From: Clostridia bacterium
Lineage (GTDB): Bacteria > Bacillota > Clostridia > Christensenellales > UBA1242
Direction of reading: 5' to 3'
Length of the DNA stretch: 19,099 nucleotides
Assembly (NCBI GenBank): GCA_017456465.1
Contig: JAFTJJ010000108.1
Coordinates: 1 to 19,099 of the forward strand
This document shows positions 1 through 7,277 of this stretch, one piece after another (position 1 is the stretch's first letter; every line of letters begins with the position of its first letter). The translations under genes and the position numbers were made by a program. A model generated the notes under the pieces. It was not told where the DNA came from. It saw only the letters and a program-made list of their open reading frames with translations, and ran no database searches.

Positions 1-296
1 ATTTTTTTGATCAAGACTTTGGCTGTGTCATTTTGGAAGAGTTCACAACATCAATTGAGGGAAGTGAAATTGATGAAGATTGGATTTCAATTGTTCGTGA
101 GTGCAATGATTGCAGAACAATTGACGGTTGGACTTATGATCAAGCATTAGTGAGGTCTCTTGAATTTTTTGCTTATCACAAAAAACAAGCAGCCATTGCA
201 AAGGCTGAAGAAGAGTATAAAGATGACATTTGTTTCATAAATGGCATTTTGGAAGAATTAAAAATTAAAGACAAAATTGAAGAAAGACAATTTTAA
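1..296 (+). CDS. C-terminal part of an unknown protein (5' end outside window)
   Basis: The reading frame is open from the left edge of the window (a phenylalanine-rich start, then DQDFGCVILEEF) to TAA at 294-296, so the gene begins upstream. A TTG at 33 is in frame but has no ribosome binding site and is unlikely to be the start. About 98 residues are visible. They are acidic and mostly helical, with two close cysteines in RECNDC and a charged tail ending in EERQF. I do not recognise the family. The stop codon touches the AAGGAG of the next gene (aspS), so the two are probably co-transcribed. Nothing in this tail shows a catalytic motif or a membrane segment. Confidence 0.6.
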   Translation, partial: FFDQDFGCVILEEFTTSIEGSEIDEDWISIVRECNDCRTIDGWTYDQALVRSLEFFAYHKKQAAIAKAEEEYKDDICFINGILEELKIKDKIEERQF

Positions 297-309
297 GGAG
301 AAAAAGATT

Positions 310-1590
310 ATGACAAAAATTAGTGAAATTAAACCTGGAAAAGTTGAATTTCAAGGATGGATTGAAAACCTTAGAGACAAAAAGAGCATGCAATTTATTG
401 TTATTCGTGACTTATCTGGGAAAATTCAAGTGACTGTTGTCAAGGATGAAAAACCAGAAATTGCTGAAATCTTTTCACATGCAACACTTGAGTCAACAGT
501 GAAAATTGTGGGTGAGGCTGTTGCAAATGATTTTGTGAAGCTTGGCGGAATTGAAATTGTTCCTGAAAGTGTTGAAATCACAAGCCATGCTGAAGCACTT
601 CCAATTGGACCTGAAAGCTCAATTGATCAAAGGCTTGACTATCGTTGGTTGGATTTGAGATCTGAAAGAAACACTCTCATTTTCCAATTCCAAAGTTATT
701 TGGTGAACGCGATGCGTGAGTATCTCATAAATAATAATTTCACAGAAATTCACACGCCAAAATTTATCGGAACAGCATCAGAGAGTGGTGCGGATGTGTT
801 TGAGGTTAAGTATTTTGACAGAAAAGCATATTTGGCTCAAAGTCCACAATTCTACAAACAAATGGCAATGGCTGGTGGACTTGAGAGGATTTTTGAAATT
901 GCACCATGTTTCAGAGCAGAAAAATCACACACAAAGAAGCATGCAACTGAATTTACAAGCTTTGACGTTGAATTTTCTTATGTTAATTCATTCCAAGACG
1001 TAATGGCTCTGGAAGCTGAGATGGTGGCATATGGTCTTGAAAAAACCAAGGCAAAATTTGGAGACAAGATCAAAGAAGTGTTTGGTGTTGACATTGTTGT
1101 TCCAAAGCTTCCTTTCCCACAAATGAAACTCAGAGATATTTATGATGAACTTGAAAGCAGATATGGCTTCTCAGTTCCAGAAGAAGAAAAGACAGACCTC
1201 ACAACAGAAGCTGAAAGACTTTGTGAGCGACTCGCAAAAGACAAATTCGACCATGAGTTCTTATTTGTAACCGATTATCCACCAGAAAAGCGTGCATTCT
1301 ATCACATGAGAGAAAATGGAATTTTGCAAGGTTATGATCTCATTTGGAAAGGAATTGAGATTACATCAGGAGCACAAAGAGAACACAGATACGAAGAAAT
1401 CAAAAAGAATGCTGAAGAAAAGGGACTTGCAAAAGATGTTGAAAAGTATTTGCAATTCTTCAAATATGGAGTGCCACCACATGGCGGATTTGCGATTGGT
1501 GTTGACAGAATTACAATGCTTCTGTTGAATCTTCCATCACTCAAAGAAACACAGTTCCTCTTCAGAGGACCAGACAGATTGGATCCATAA
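310..1590 (+). CDS. aspS: Aspartyl-tRNA synthetase, archaeal/eukaryal-type short form (aspartate--tRNA(Asp/Asn) ligase)
   Basis: Class IIb synthetase that charges tRNA with aspartate in the cytoplasm. The start is ATG 310, preceded by AAGGAG at 295-300; an in-frame ATG at 277 lies inside the previous gene and has no such site. The 426-residue length and the lack of the GAD insertion place it with the short archaeal-type enzymes, not the roughly 590-residue bacterial form. An N-terminal OB-fold anticodon-binding domain covers about residues 1-100 (FQGWIENLRD, FIVIRDLSG). The catalytic core follows: QSPQFYKQ at 177-184, motif 2 FRAE at 201-204, and motif 3 GFAIGVDR from 393. Short AspRS enzymes are often non-discriminating and also make Asp-tRNA(Asn) for GatCAB. 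The residue equivalent to archaeal Trp26/His appears to be Glu (GWIE). AsnRS next door would make that second role unnecessary. Specificity cannot be settled from sequence. Confidence 0.93.
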   Translation: MTKISEIKPGKVEFQGWIENLRDKKSMQFIVIRDLSGKIQVTVVKDEKPEIAEIFSHATLESTVKIVGEAVANDFVKLGGIEIVPESVEITSHAEALPIGPESSIDQRLDYRWLDLRSERNTLIFQFQSYLVNAMREYLINNNFTEIHTPKFIGTASESGADVFEVKYFDRKAYLAQSPQFYKQMAMAGGLERIFEIAPCFRAEKSHTKKHATEFTSFDVEFSYVNSFQDVMALEAEMVAYGLEKTKAKFGDKIKEVFGVDIVVPKLPFPQMKLRDIYDELESRYGFSVPEEEKTDLTTEAERLCERLAKDKFDHEFLFVTDYPPEKRAFYHMRENGILQGYDLIWKGIEITSGAQREHRYEEIKKNAEEKGLAKDVEKYLQFFKYGVPPHGGFAIGVDRITMLLLNLPSLKETQFLFRGPDRLDP

Positions 1591-1605
1591 GACAAGGAGA
1601 AAAAC

Positions 1606-2994
1606 ATGAAAAGAATTGAAATTAGAGATTTATATAAAGCATATCAACAATATGACGGAAAGGAAATCACTGTTTGTGGTTGGGCGCGAACAATCCGTGA
1701 TTCAAAGAATATTGGATTTTTGTCACTCAATGATGGTGCTTTCAAGTGTTTGCAAGTTGTGCTTGAGCGCGAGAAACTTGAAAACTATGATGATATTGTG
1801 AAACAAACGGTTGGTGCATCATTTTGTGTGACCGGAAAAGTTGTGGTGACACCTGAAGCTCAACAACCATTTGAAATCAATGCAAGCGAAGTTGAAGTGC
1901 TTGGAACAAGCGATGTTGATTATCCGCTCCAAAAGAAAAGACACACAATTGAATTTTTGAGAACAATCCCAACAATCAGACCAAGAGGAAATCTTTTCAA
2001 TGCGGTGTTCAGAATTCGTTCTGTTGCGGCGTTTGCAATCCACAAATTCTTCAATGAAAGAAACTTTGTCTATTTGCACACCCCAATCATCACAGCAAAC
2101 GACTGTGAGGGGGCAGGACAAATGTTTTCAGTTACAACTCTTGATCTTGATAATCTTCCACTCAAAGATGGAAAAGTTGACTACTCTCAAGATTTCTTCA
2201 CAAAAAAAGTTGCCCTCACAGTTTCAGGACAGCTTCATGAAGAGACAATCACACATGCATTCGGAAAGACTTACACTTTTGGACCAACATTCAGAGCTGA
2301 AAACTCAAACACTTCAAGGCACGCTGCTAAGTTTTGGACGATGGAGCCTGAAATTTGTTTCTGTGATCTTGATGACCTCATGGACAACGAAGAAGAAATG
2401 GTCAAGTATGTTATTGGCCATGTCATGACGGAATGTGCAGCTGAAATGGAATTTTTGAACAAGTTTGTGGACACTGGACTCATTGAGCGCCTCAAAAACA
2501 TTGTTGACAATGCGTTTGTTCGACTTGATTACACAGAGGCAATTGACATCTTGCAAAAATCAGGTGAAAAATTTGAATTCCCTGTGAAGTGGGGCATTGA
2601 TCTTCAGTCTGAGCATGAAAGATATTTGACTGAAAAGGTTTACCAAAAACCAGTGTTTTTGAAGAACTATCCAAAAGACATCAAAGCTTTTTACATGCGT
2701 CAAAATGATGACGGCAAGACTGTTGCAGCGGTTGACCTTTTGGTTCCAGGGATTGGTGAACTTATTGGTGGTTCTCAAAGAGAAGAAAGATATGACAAAC
2801 TTGTTGAGCGCATGAATGAACTTGGACTCAAGGTTGAAGATTATTCTTGGTATCTTGACACAAGAAGATATGGAACAAACGTGCATTCTGGTTATGGACT
2901 TGGATTTGAGCGCCTTATTATGTATTTGACAGGTGTTTCAAACATCAGAGATGTGGAACTCTTCCCAAGAACAGTTGGAGGAATTCAAGGCTAA
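1606..2994 (+). CDS. asnS: Asparaginyl-tRNA synthetase
   Basis: Class IIb synthetase that forms Asn-tRNA(Asn) directly from asparagine and ATP. It has 462 residues, the usual AsnRS length. The start ATG 1606 follows AAGGAG at 1594-1599 in the 15-base gap after aspS, so the two form an operon. An OB-fold anticodon-binding domain covers about 1-115 (VCGWARTIRD, GFLSLNDG). The catalytic core has the AsnRS-typical QLHEE segment, motif 2 FGPTFRAENSNT at about 225-236, and motif 3 GYGLGFERL at 429-437 with Arg436. No key residue is missing. Transcription ends at the strong hairpin just after the stop. AsnRS is thought to descend from archaeal-type AspRS, so its neighbour here is a close paralogue. 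Confidence 0.96.
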   Translation: MKRIEIRDLYKAYQQYDGKEITVCGWARTIRDSKNIGFLSLNDGAFKCLQVVLEREKLENYDDIVKQTVGASFCVTGKVVVTPEAQQPFEINASEVEVLGTSDVDYPLQKKRHTIEFLRTIPTIRPRGNLFNAVFRIRSVAAFAIHKFFNERNFVYLHTPIITANDCEGAGQMFSVTTLDLDNLPLKDGKVDYSQDFFTKKVALTVSGQLHEETITHAFGKTYTFGPTFRAENSNTSRHAAKFWTMEPEICFCDLDDLMDNEEEMVKYVIGHVMTECAAEMEFLNKFVDTGLIERLKNIVDNAFVRLDYTEAIDILQKSGEKFEFPVKWGIDLQSEHERYLTEKVYQKPVFLKNYPKDIKAFYMRQNDDGKTVAAVDLLVPGIGELIGGSQREERYDKLVERMNELGLKVEDYSWYLDTRRYGTNVHSGYGLGFERLIMYLTGVSNIRDVELFPRTVGGIQG

Positions 2995-3014
2995 AATTTG
3001 ACTTAAAAACAAAC

Positions 3015-3040
3015 AAACCACGGAATATTCCGTGGTTTTT
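3015..3040. terminator. Bidirectional rho-independent terminator between asnS and the LacAB/RpiB gene
   Basis: A perfect 24-base palindrome (half-site AAACCACGGAAT) spans 3015-3038. A T-run follows on the plus strand (3036-3040), and an A-rich run lies on the left that becomes a T-run on the minus strand. It sits 20 bases after the asnS stop and 17 bases beyond the stop of the convergent gene, so it can serve both. Confidence 0.85.
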
Positions 3041-3055
3041 CTTATTTGAGGTTTT

Positions 3056-3694
3056 TTATTTCAAAAGTGTTTTCACAAACTCTGACGTTTCGCTGTCGTC
3101 GCAATTTGAAAGGAAGAGTTCTTTGAAATTTTTGCCACTTATTGTGTGCATCAAAAATTCCTTGTCAATGTTTTTCAAGATGTAAAGCATATCATGATGT
3201 GTGATTTTTTTGATTTCGTCCAAGATCTTTTTGTTGCGTTGCTCAGGAACAACCCTTTCTTTTGGGTAGCCGTTTCCTGCAGGGTGGGCAAGCATTTGTG
3301 TGAAACAATATTCAAGGTTGAGTTCTGCGCCCCAACCAAAGCCTTTTGCGAAAGGGAAGCTCACTGCGTTTCCATCATTGATTTGCATGAACATGAATGC
3401 GTCGCTGGGGTCAACAATGTGACCACAAAGCACGTTTGGAAATGAATTTGCAGCAAGGCATGCGCCCTCGCCAGTCCCGCAGCCAGTGACAACGAAATCA
3501 ACAGTTTTTGTGTTCAAGAGGATGGCTGTGAGAAGTCCCGCTTCGACGTAAGTTAGTTGTGTTGGGTCTTCAGCGCTGTAAGTGCCAAAGTTAAGAACTT
3601 CATGACCATATTCATTTGCGACTTTTGACAGAGTGTTGTAAATAAGTTCATTTTTTGAACATTGTGAATTTTCATTGATGAGTGCAATTTTCAT
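3056..3694 (-). CDS. LacA/LacB/RpiB-family sugar-phosphate isomerase
   Basis: Predicted aldose-ketose sugar-phosphate isomerase of the RpiB/LacAB fold, acting in the cytoplasm. Start ATG 3692-3694 has AAGGAG 8 bases upstream (3703-3708 region). The N-terminal 130 residues carry the family marks: an MKIALINENSQ start, the TGCGTGEGA loop with Cys72 (the position of the catalytic cysteine of the family), and a later VLCGHIVDP segment. At 212 residues it is longer than RpiB (about 150). The extra C-terminal helical part (HHDMLYILKNIDKEF) is typical of a RpiB-like subfamily of unclear substrate, so ribose-5-phosphate is only one possibility. The gene follows the ABC exporter on the same strand, but a terminator and a separate promoter lie between them. 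It is therefore probably transcribed on its own. Confidence 0.82.
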   Translation of the reverse strand: MKIALINENSQCSKNELIYNTLSKVANEYGHEVLNFGTYSAEDPTQLTYVEAGLLTAILLNTKTVDFVVTGCGTGEGACLAANSFPNVLCGHIVDPSDAFMFMQINDGNAVSFPFAKGFGWGAELNLEYCFTQMLAHPAGNGYPKERVVPEQRNKKILDEIKKITHHDMLYILKNIDKEFLMHTISGKNFKELFLSNCDDSETSEFVKTLLK

Positions 3695-3723
3695 GGATTT
3701 GTCTCCTTGATTTTTATAAATTG

Positions 3724-3753
3724 ATTATAGCATCTTTGAGACAAAAATAGCAA
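3724..3753 (-). promoter_or_regulatory. Promoter of the LacAB/RpiB-family gene (extended -10)
   Basis: On the minus strand, TATAAT (3724-3729) is preceded by TG and one base, which gives an extended -10 (TGCTATAAT). A -35-like TTGCTA (3748-3753) lies 18 bases away, inside the terminator stem of the preceding exporter gene. The predicted start of transcription leaves a leader of about 20 bases with a strong Shine-Dalgarno. Confidence 0.6.
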
Positions 3754-3770
3754 CCTTTATTCGGTTGCTA
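3741..3770 (-). terminator. Terminator overlapping the end of the ABC exporter gene
   Basis: An 8-base-pair stem (TAGCAACC / GGTTGCTA) with a 7-base loop spans 3748-3770, and a T-run follows on the minus strand (3741-3747). The upstream arm is made of the last coding codons of the exporter and the stop codon lies in the loop. There is also a T-run on the plus side (3772-3777), so it may work in both directions. Confidence 0.75.
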
Positions 3771-5574
3771 ATTTTTTATTTTCTTCTTCACAGTAGAGTG
3801 CTTTGTAGTCTTCACAAGTTTGCATAAGTTCATCATGTGTGCCTTGAGCAGAAATGACACCGTCTTTTATGAAAATGATGTTGTCACTATCAATTACTGT
3901 GCTGAGGCGATGTGCAATCATGATGATTGTGTGATCTTTTGAAAGGTTTTTCATGATGTTTTTGATTTTTGCTTGATTTTCGTTGTCAAGAGCACTTGTC
4001 GCTTCATCAAACACAATAATTTTTGCGTTTTTGAGAAGGCTTCTTGCAATTGCAAGTCTTTGTTTTTGACCGCCACTGAGCTGAATTCCATTTTCACCAA
4101 TTTTTGAGTTGAGTTTGTTTTCTGATGCGTTAACAAAATCCAAAAGTTGGGATTGATCCAGAACTTCCAACAATTCTTCATCGGTGGCATTTGGTTTTGC
4201 AAGTCTGAGATTTTCGGCAATTGTCATGTTGAACATGTATGGAGATTGTGGAACGATGCAGACGTTGTCTCTGAGGGCGTCTTTTGTGAGTTGATTGATG
4301 TCAATGCCGTCAATCAAAATTTGACCATGTTCGCCATCTTTTTCAAGTGGATAAAGTTTTCCAAGCAGTGCTGAAATTGTGGTTTTGCCTGAACCTGATT
4401 TGCCAACAAAAGACACAATTGAGTTTGGTTTGATTTCGAAACTGATGTCTTTCAAGACAGGAACATCTTTTTTGTATTCAAACTTTACATTTTTGAATTG
4501 AATGTGTCCACGAACTTTTTCAAGTGAAGTGTTTCCAAAGGTTTCAACTGGATATTTTTCATTGTCAAAAAGTTCATTCACTCTTTGAGCTGAAACCGCA
4601 CAATCATTGAGATAATCTTTGAGATGAATGATGTTGTTTGCAAAATTGCTGATTGAGTTTCGATAGTTATAAACAATCATGAAGACCGCGATGTCAATTC
4701 TGCCATAAAAAATGAGTGCAACGCAGAGGGCGATGAATCCAAAATCAAACAAGTGTGAAATTGTGGTGATGATTCCATTGATTGCTCGGACTTTGTTGCT
4801 GAATTTGAAATTTAGAGATGATCGATATGTGTTGTCGTCGCTTATTTTGTCTGTGAGATTTTCTGAAGTGTTGAGACTTCTGACGTCCTTCATTCCTCTG
4901 ATGTTTTCAAGTTGAAGATTGCCTTGCTCTTCGCTGATTTTTCGCATCACACGAACATTTTTGTAATGAATGTTTGATTTGATGAATCTTGTGATGATTG
5001 ACACCAAGACATACAGGGTCATGAACACGCCAACTTCCCAACTGATTGCAAGTGTGTAAAAAATGAAGCTGATCTTTGAAAGAATTGCAACAGAGTAATC
5101 GATAATTCTTTGTGGCATTGATGCAATTGTTTGAACGTCAGAGAACATTCTTGATGTGAATGTGTTTGTGTGAGCAGAATCATAACAGCTGATTTGAACA
5201 GCATTGAGTCTGTGCATCAAATCATTGTTGAGGTCATATCTGACATAAATGTTGGCTTTTTGCCAAATGTAATCGATCCCAAGGTTCGCAAGAAGTGAGG
5301 ATGTGAGGGAAATCGCTGAAATGAGAATTGCATATTTCAAAATCAAATCAGGGTTAAAATTTGTTGTGAATGCTGCAATCATGTTTCCTGAGAAAATTGG
5401 AATCAGCACATTTGATGCCGAAAAAACAATCATCAACACCAAAAATGAGATCAAAAGGGGCAATCTCTTTTTGTAATATTTGAAAAGAGGTTTGAACTCC
5501 TTCATTGAGATTTTCTTTTTGTCTTCTTTTGTGTAGGTATATTTCACCTTTTTGTCAAATTTTAATTCTTTCAT
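3757..5574 (-). CDS. ABC transporter, fused permease and ATP-binding half-exporter
   Basis: An MsbA/LmrA-type half-exporter in the cytoplasmic membrane, expected to act as a homo- or heterodimer. The cargo is unknown. With ATG 5574 as start it has 605 residues. About 30 basic residues come first, then roughly six membrane segments spread over residues 40-310. The ATPase domain is complete: Walker A GKSGSGKT at 391-398, Q-loop VPQSPYMF, signature LSGGQ at 499-503, Walker B IIVFDEATS with Glu524, and H-loop His555. An in-frame TTG at 5610 and an ATG at 5505 are other possible starts. None of the three has a Shine-Dalgarno sequence. ATG 5574 lies 7 bases after a plausible -10 box, which would make the mRNA leaderless. 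A second half-transporter is not next to it, which favours a homodimer. Confidence 0.93.
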   Translation of the reverse strand: MKELKFDKKVKYTYTKEDKKKISMKEFKPLFKYYKKRLPLLISFLVLMIVFSASNVLIPIFSGNMIAAFTTNFNPDLILKYAILISAISLTSSLLANLGIDYIWQKANIYVRYDLNNDLMHRLNAVQISCYDSAHTNTFTSRMFSDVQTIASMPQRIIDYSVAILSKISFIFYTLAISWEVGVFMTLYVLVSIITRFIKSNIHYKNVRVMRKISEEQGNLQLENIRGMKDVRSLNTSENLTDKISDDNTYRSSLNFKFSNKVRAINGIITTISHLFDFGFIALCVALIFYGRIDIAVFMIVYNYRNSISNFANNIIHLKDYLNDCAVSAQRVNELFDNEKYPVETFGNTSLEKVRGHIQFKNVKFEYKKDVPVLKDISFEIKPNSIVSFVGKSGSGKTTISALLGKLYPLEKDGEHGQILIDGIDINQLTKDALRDNVCIVPQSPYMFNMTIAENLRLAKPNATDEELLEVLDQSQLLDFVNASENKLNSKIGENGIQLSGGQKQRLAIARSLLKNAKIIVFDEATSALDNENQAKIKNIMKNLSKDHTIIMIAHRLSTVIDSDNIIFIKDGVISAQGTHDELMQTCEDYKALYCEEENKKLATE

Positions 5575-5581
5575 GTTGTTA

Positions 5582-5610
5582 AGTTTAACACAGGGGTTGA
5601 CTTTTGGCAA
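5582..5610 (-). promoter_or_regulatory. Putative promoter of the ABC exporter, giving a leaderless mRNA
   Basis: On the minus strand TTGCCA (5605-5610) and TAAACT (5582-5587) are 17 bases apart. Only 7 bases separate the -10 from ATG 5574. The -10 also overlaps an inverted repeat, TGTTAA-GT-TTAACA (5577-5590), that could be an operator. The -10 matches the consensus at only four of six positions. Confidence 0.45.
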
Positions 5611-5624
5611 GGATGTTGAAATAT

Positions 5625-5653
5625 TTGACGTTAAATATTGGTTAAATTATAAT
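5625..5653 (+). promoter_or_regulatory. Sigma-A-type promoter of the small secreted-protein gene
   Basis: TTGACG (5625-5630) and TATAAT (5648-5653) are separated by exactly 17 bases on the plus strand. The predicted start near 5660 gives a leader of about 33 bases that includes the ribosome binding site AAGGTGGG (5670-5679 region). Confidence 0.75.
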
Positions 5654-5692
5654 ATAATGTATAAAAGAAAAAGGTGGGATTAAAATATCTTT

Positions 5693-6178
5693 ATGAAGTT
5701 AAAACTGCTTTGTGTCTTTATTTTGTTGGTTTGTCCCACATTTGGGATGGGGGGATTTGTTTTGGATAATGAAAAAAGTCATTCGCTTGATGTGAGCACA
5801 TGTGTTTGTGTGAATGTTTATCAAGATGGGGTGAAGCAAACATTAGACAAAGTTGCTGCATTCAAAGTTCAAAATGCTTTTGGTCAAATTTTAAGTATGT
5901 CGAGAGAAATGCCGGCTTTTGGTGTCGCCCTGCATGATGAAACTCTTGAAGCAATGCAATCAGGACTTTGGCTTGAATTTGAGTTTGATGGAGCAATTGT
6001 CCACAATGGGATGTTTTTTGAAAAACTTCTTTTTAAACTTGAAAAAAATGTTTATGGATTTAATATTGTGAGATATTTTCAGGGGAAGTATGATGGTCGC
6101 TGCTTTTATTTTGATTTGGAAAACCCTGAATTAATAGATGATCTTTACGAGTTTATAGACAATATTGGAAATTATTAA
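5693..6178 (+). CDS. Small predicted secreted protein of unknown function
   Basis: A 161-residue protein that I do not recognise. The first about 19 residues form a classic export signal: MKLK, then a hydrophobic run LLCVFILLV, then a small-residue end (PTFGMGG). The mature part is therefore probably outside the membrane or anchored by the uncleaved signal. No lipobox of the L-x-x-C kind is clear, although Cys14 lies within the signal. The mature part has a close cysteine pair (STCVCVNV), then alternating strand-like segments (WLEFEFDG, KLLFKLEK, RCFYFDLE) and an acidic end. It looks like a small beta-rich domain. It has its own strong promoter and a ribosome binding site about 14 bases before ATG 5693. 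It does not appear to be coupled to the next gene, which has a separate promoter. Confidence 0.7.
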   Translation: MKLKLLCVFILLVCPTFGMGGFVLDNEKSHSLDVSTCVCVNVYQDGVKQTLDKVAAFKVQNAFGQILSMSREMPAFGVALHDETLEAMQSGLWLEFEFDGAIVHNGMFFEKLLFKLEKNVYGFNIVRYFQGKYDGRCFYFDLENPELIDDLYEFIDNIGNY

Positions 6179-6208
6179 TTTTAAAAATCTAAATATTAAC
6201 ACAAATAA

Positions 6209-6240
6209 AATTTATTTTAATAAATTAGTTTAGTTTTTTA
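6209..6240 (+). terminator. Possible weak AT-only terminator after the secreted-protein gene
   Basis: AATTTATT and AATAAATT form an inverted repeat around two T bases (6209-6226), and a run of six T bases follows (6234-6239). The stem has no G-C pair, so termination would be weak. It is the only candidate before the next promoter. Confidence 0.25.
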
Positions 6241-6269
6241 TTGACTTTGCATACGCATCAATATATAAT
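6240..6269 (+). promoter_or_regulatory. Promoter of the XRE regulator unit with an operator-like inverted repeat
   Basis: TTGACT (6241-6246) and TATAAT (6264-6269) are 17 bases apart, a near-consensus promoter. Over the -35 and spacer lies an interrupted inverted repeat: ATTGA (6240-6244), TGC (6248-6250), GCA (6255-6257), TCAAT (6258-6262). A repeat in that place is where a DNA-binding protein would block RNA polymerase. The first gene downstream encodes such a protein, so autoregulation is a reasonable guess. Confidence 0.65.
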
Positions 6270-6299
6270 TAAATCATCTAAACAAATTTTGGAGGGTGT

Positions 6300-7277
6300 A
6301 TGAAAGTTCAAAACTATTTTTCAGCAAACCTTAAGAAACTTGCTGAGCGCTATTCTCAAAAAAAGATTGCAGAAGACACAAGAGTTTCTCCTGCGAGCAT
6401 CAACAATTACATAAACAAAGACAGTGAACCATCAATATATTTTCTGATGCAACTCAAAAGTGCATATGGAATCAATATTGATGATTTTTTATTCAAGCCA
6501 CTTGAAAAAGCGGGCAAGAGTTCAGATCTTCCAGTGGATTATGAAAGATTTTTGGGGAACTATATGCTTTATCATTATGATACCTCTCCATCAAAGGGTG
6601 AAGCATCGACTTATGCAAACAACACACTTAATTATGGTGTGACAACCTTGTTTTTGAACGGTGATGAGATCAAGTCAAAAACACTATTTATGTCAAACAG
6701 AAAAGAGGCTGAAGAAATTCTTTCGACCCTTAACAATCAAGAAAAATTGAGTGATGTTTTGGCGTTTTATGATGAGCATGAAAAATATAAGTATGAGGGT
6801 GATTTTTCATATTCAAATTCACAATTGTTTTTGTCACTTTCCAACAATGAAAAAAATGACAAGTCTCTCTTGATTTTCAACAATCCACCAAGCGTCAAGG
6901 ACTATCTCGGGGGAATTGGCACGGTCAACACTGTCAGCCGTGGAAGAGAGCACATGCCTTGTGTTCAATATATTTTGATGACAAGAGGCATTCTTTCAAT
7001 TTCAGATGGGGAGATCTACAATCTTTTGGCACTTGATTTGCCAGATGTGAATTTATCAGTTGAAACTGATGAAATTATCAAACTTTTCAAAACCCTTTAT
7101 GGAGACAACGAGGTTGCTTCAGCTCTTGCTGAAGATCACAAAAAGAATATTATTGAAAACACCCTCAGCAATCTGCTTTCAGAGTCAATTGAGGCAAACA
7201 CTTTCAGATTTGCCAAGGTTTCAAGCGTGGATGATGATAAATATTACAGAATGATAAAGAGGAACAGAGATGTTTAA
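6300..7277 (+). CDS. XRE-family (Cro/CI helix-turn-helix) transcriptional regulator with large unknown C-terminal domain
   Basis: 325 residues. The N-terminal 60 or so form a Cro/CI-type helix-turn-helix (QKKIAEDTRVSPASINNYIN, with the usual leucine-rich last helix and a GINIDDFLF end), so it probably binds DNA as a dimer. Residues 75-325 are an unrecognised alpha/beta domain that may sense a ligand or partner; no transmembrane segment or catalytic motif is visible. ATG 6300 follows GGAGGG (6291-6296) and a near-consensus promoter. Its end overlaps the next start by 8 bases, so the two proteins are translationally coupled and probably act together. The predicted operator in its own promoter suggests that it controls the unit. 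The C-terminal domain could be specific to this lineage. Confidence 0.82.
   Translation: MKVQNYFSANLKKLAERYSQKKIAEDTRVSPASINNYINKDSEPSIYFLMQLKSAYGINIDDFLFKPLEKAGKSSDLPVDYERFLGNYMLYHYDTSPSKGEASTYANNTLNYGVTTLFLNGDEIKSKTLFMSNRKEAEEILSTLNNQEKLSDVLAFYDEHEKYKYEGDFSYSNSQLFLSLSNNEKNDKSLLIFNNPPSVKDYLGGIGTVNTVSRGREHMPCVQYILMTRGILSISDGEIYNLLALDLPDVNLSVETDEIIKLFKTLYGDNEVASALAEDHKKNIIENTLSNLLSESIEANTFRFAKVSSVDDDKYYRMIKRNRDV

Noticed and set aside
277..309. Start of aspS at an ATG at 277.
   Set aside because: It lies inside the preceding coding region, with no ribosome binding site, whereas ATG 310 follows AAGGAG.
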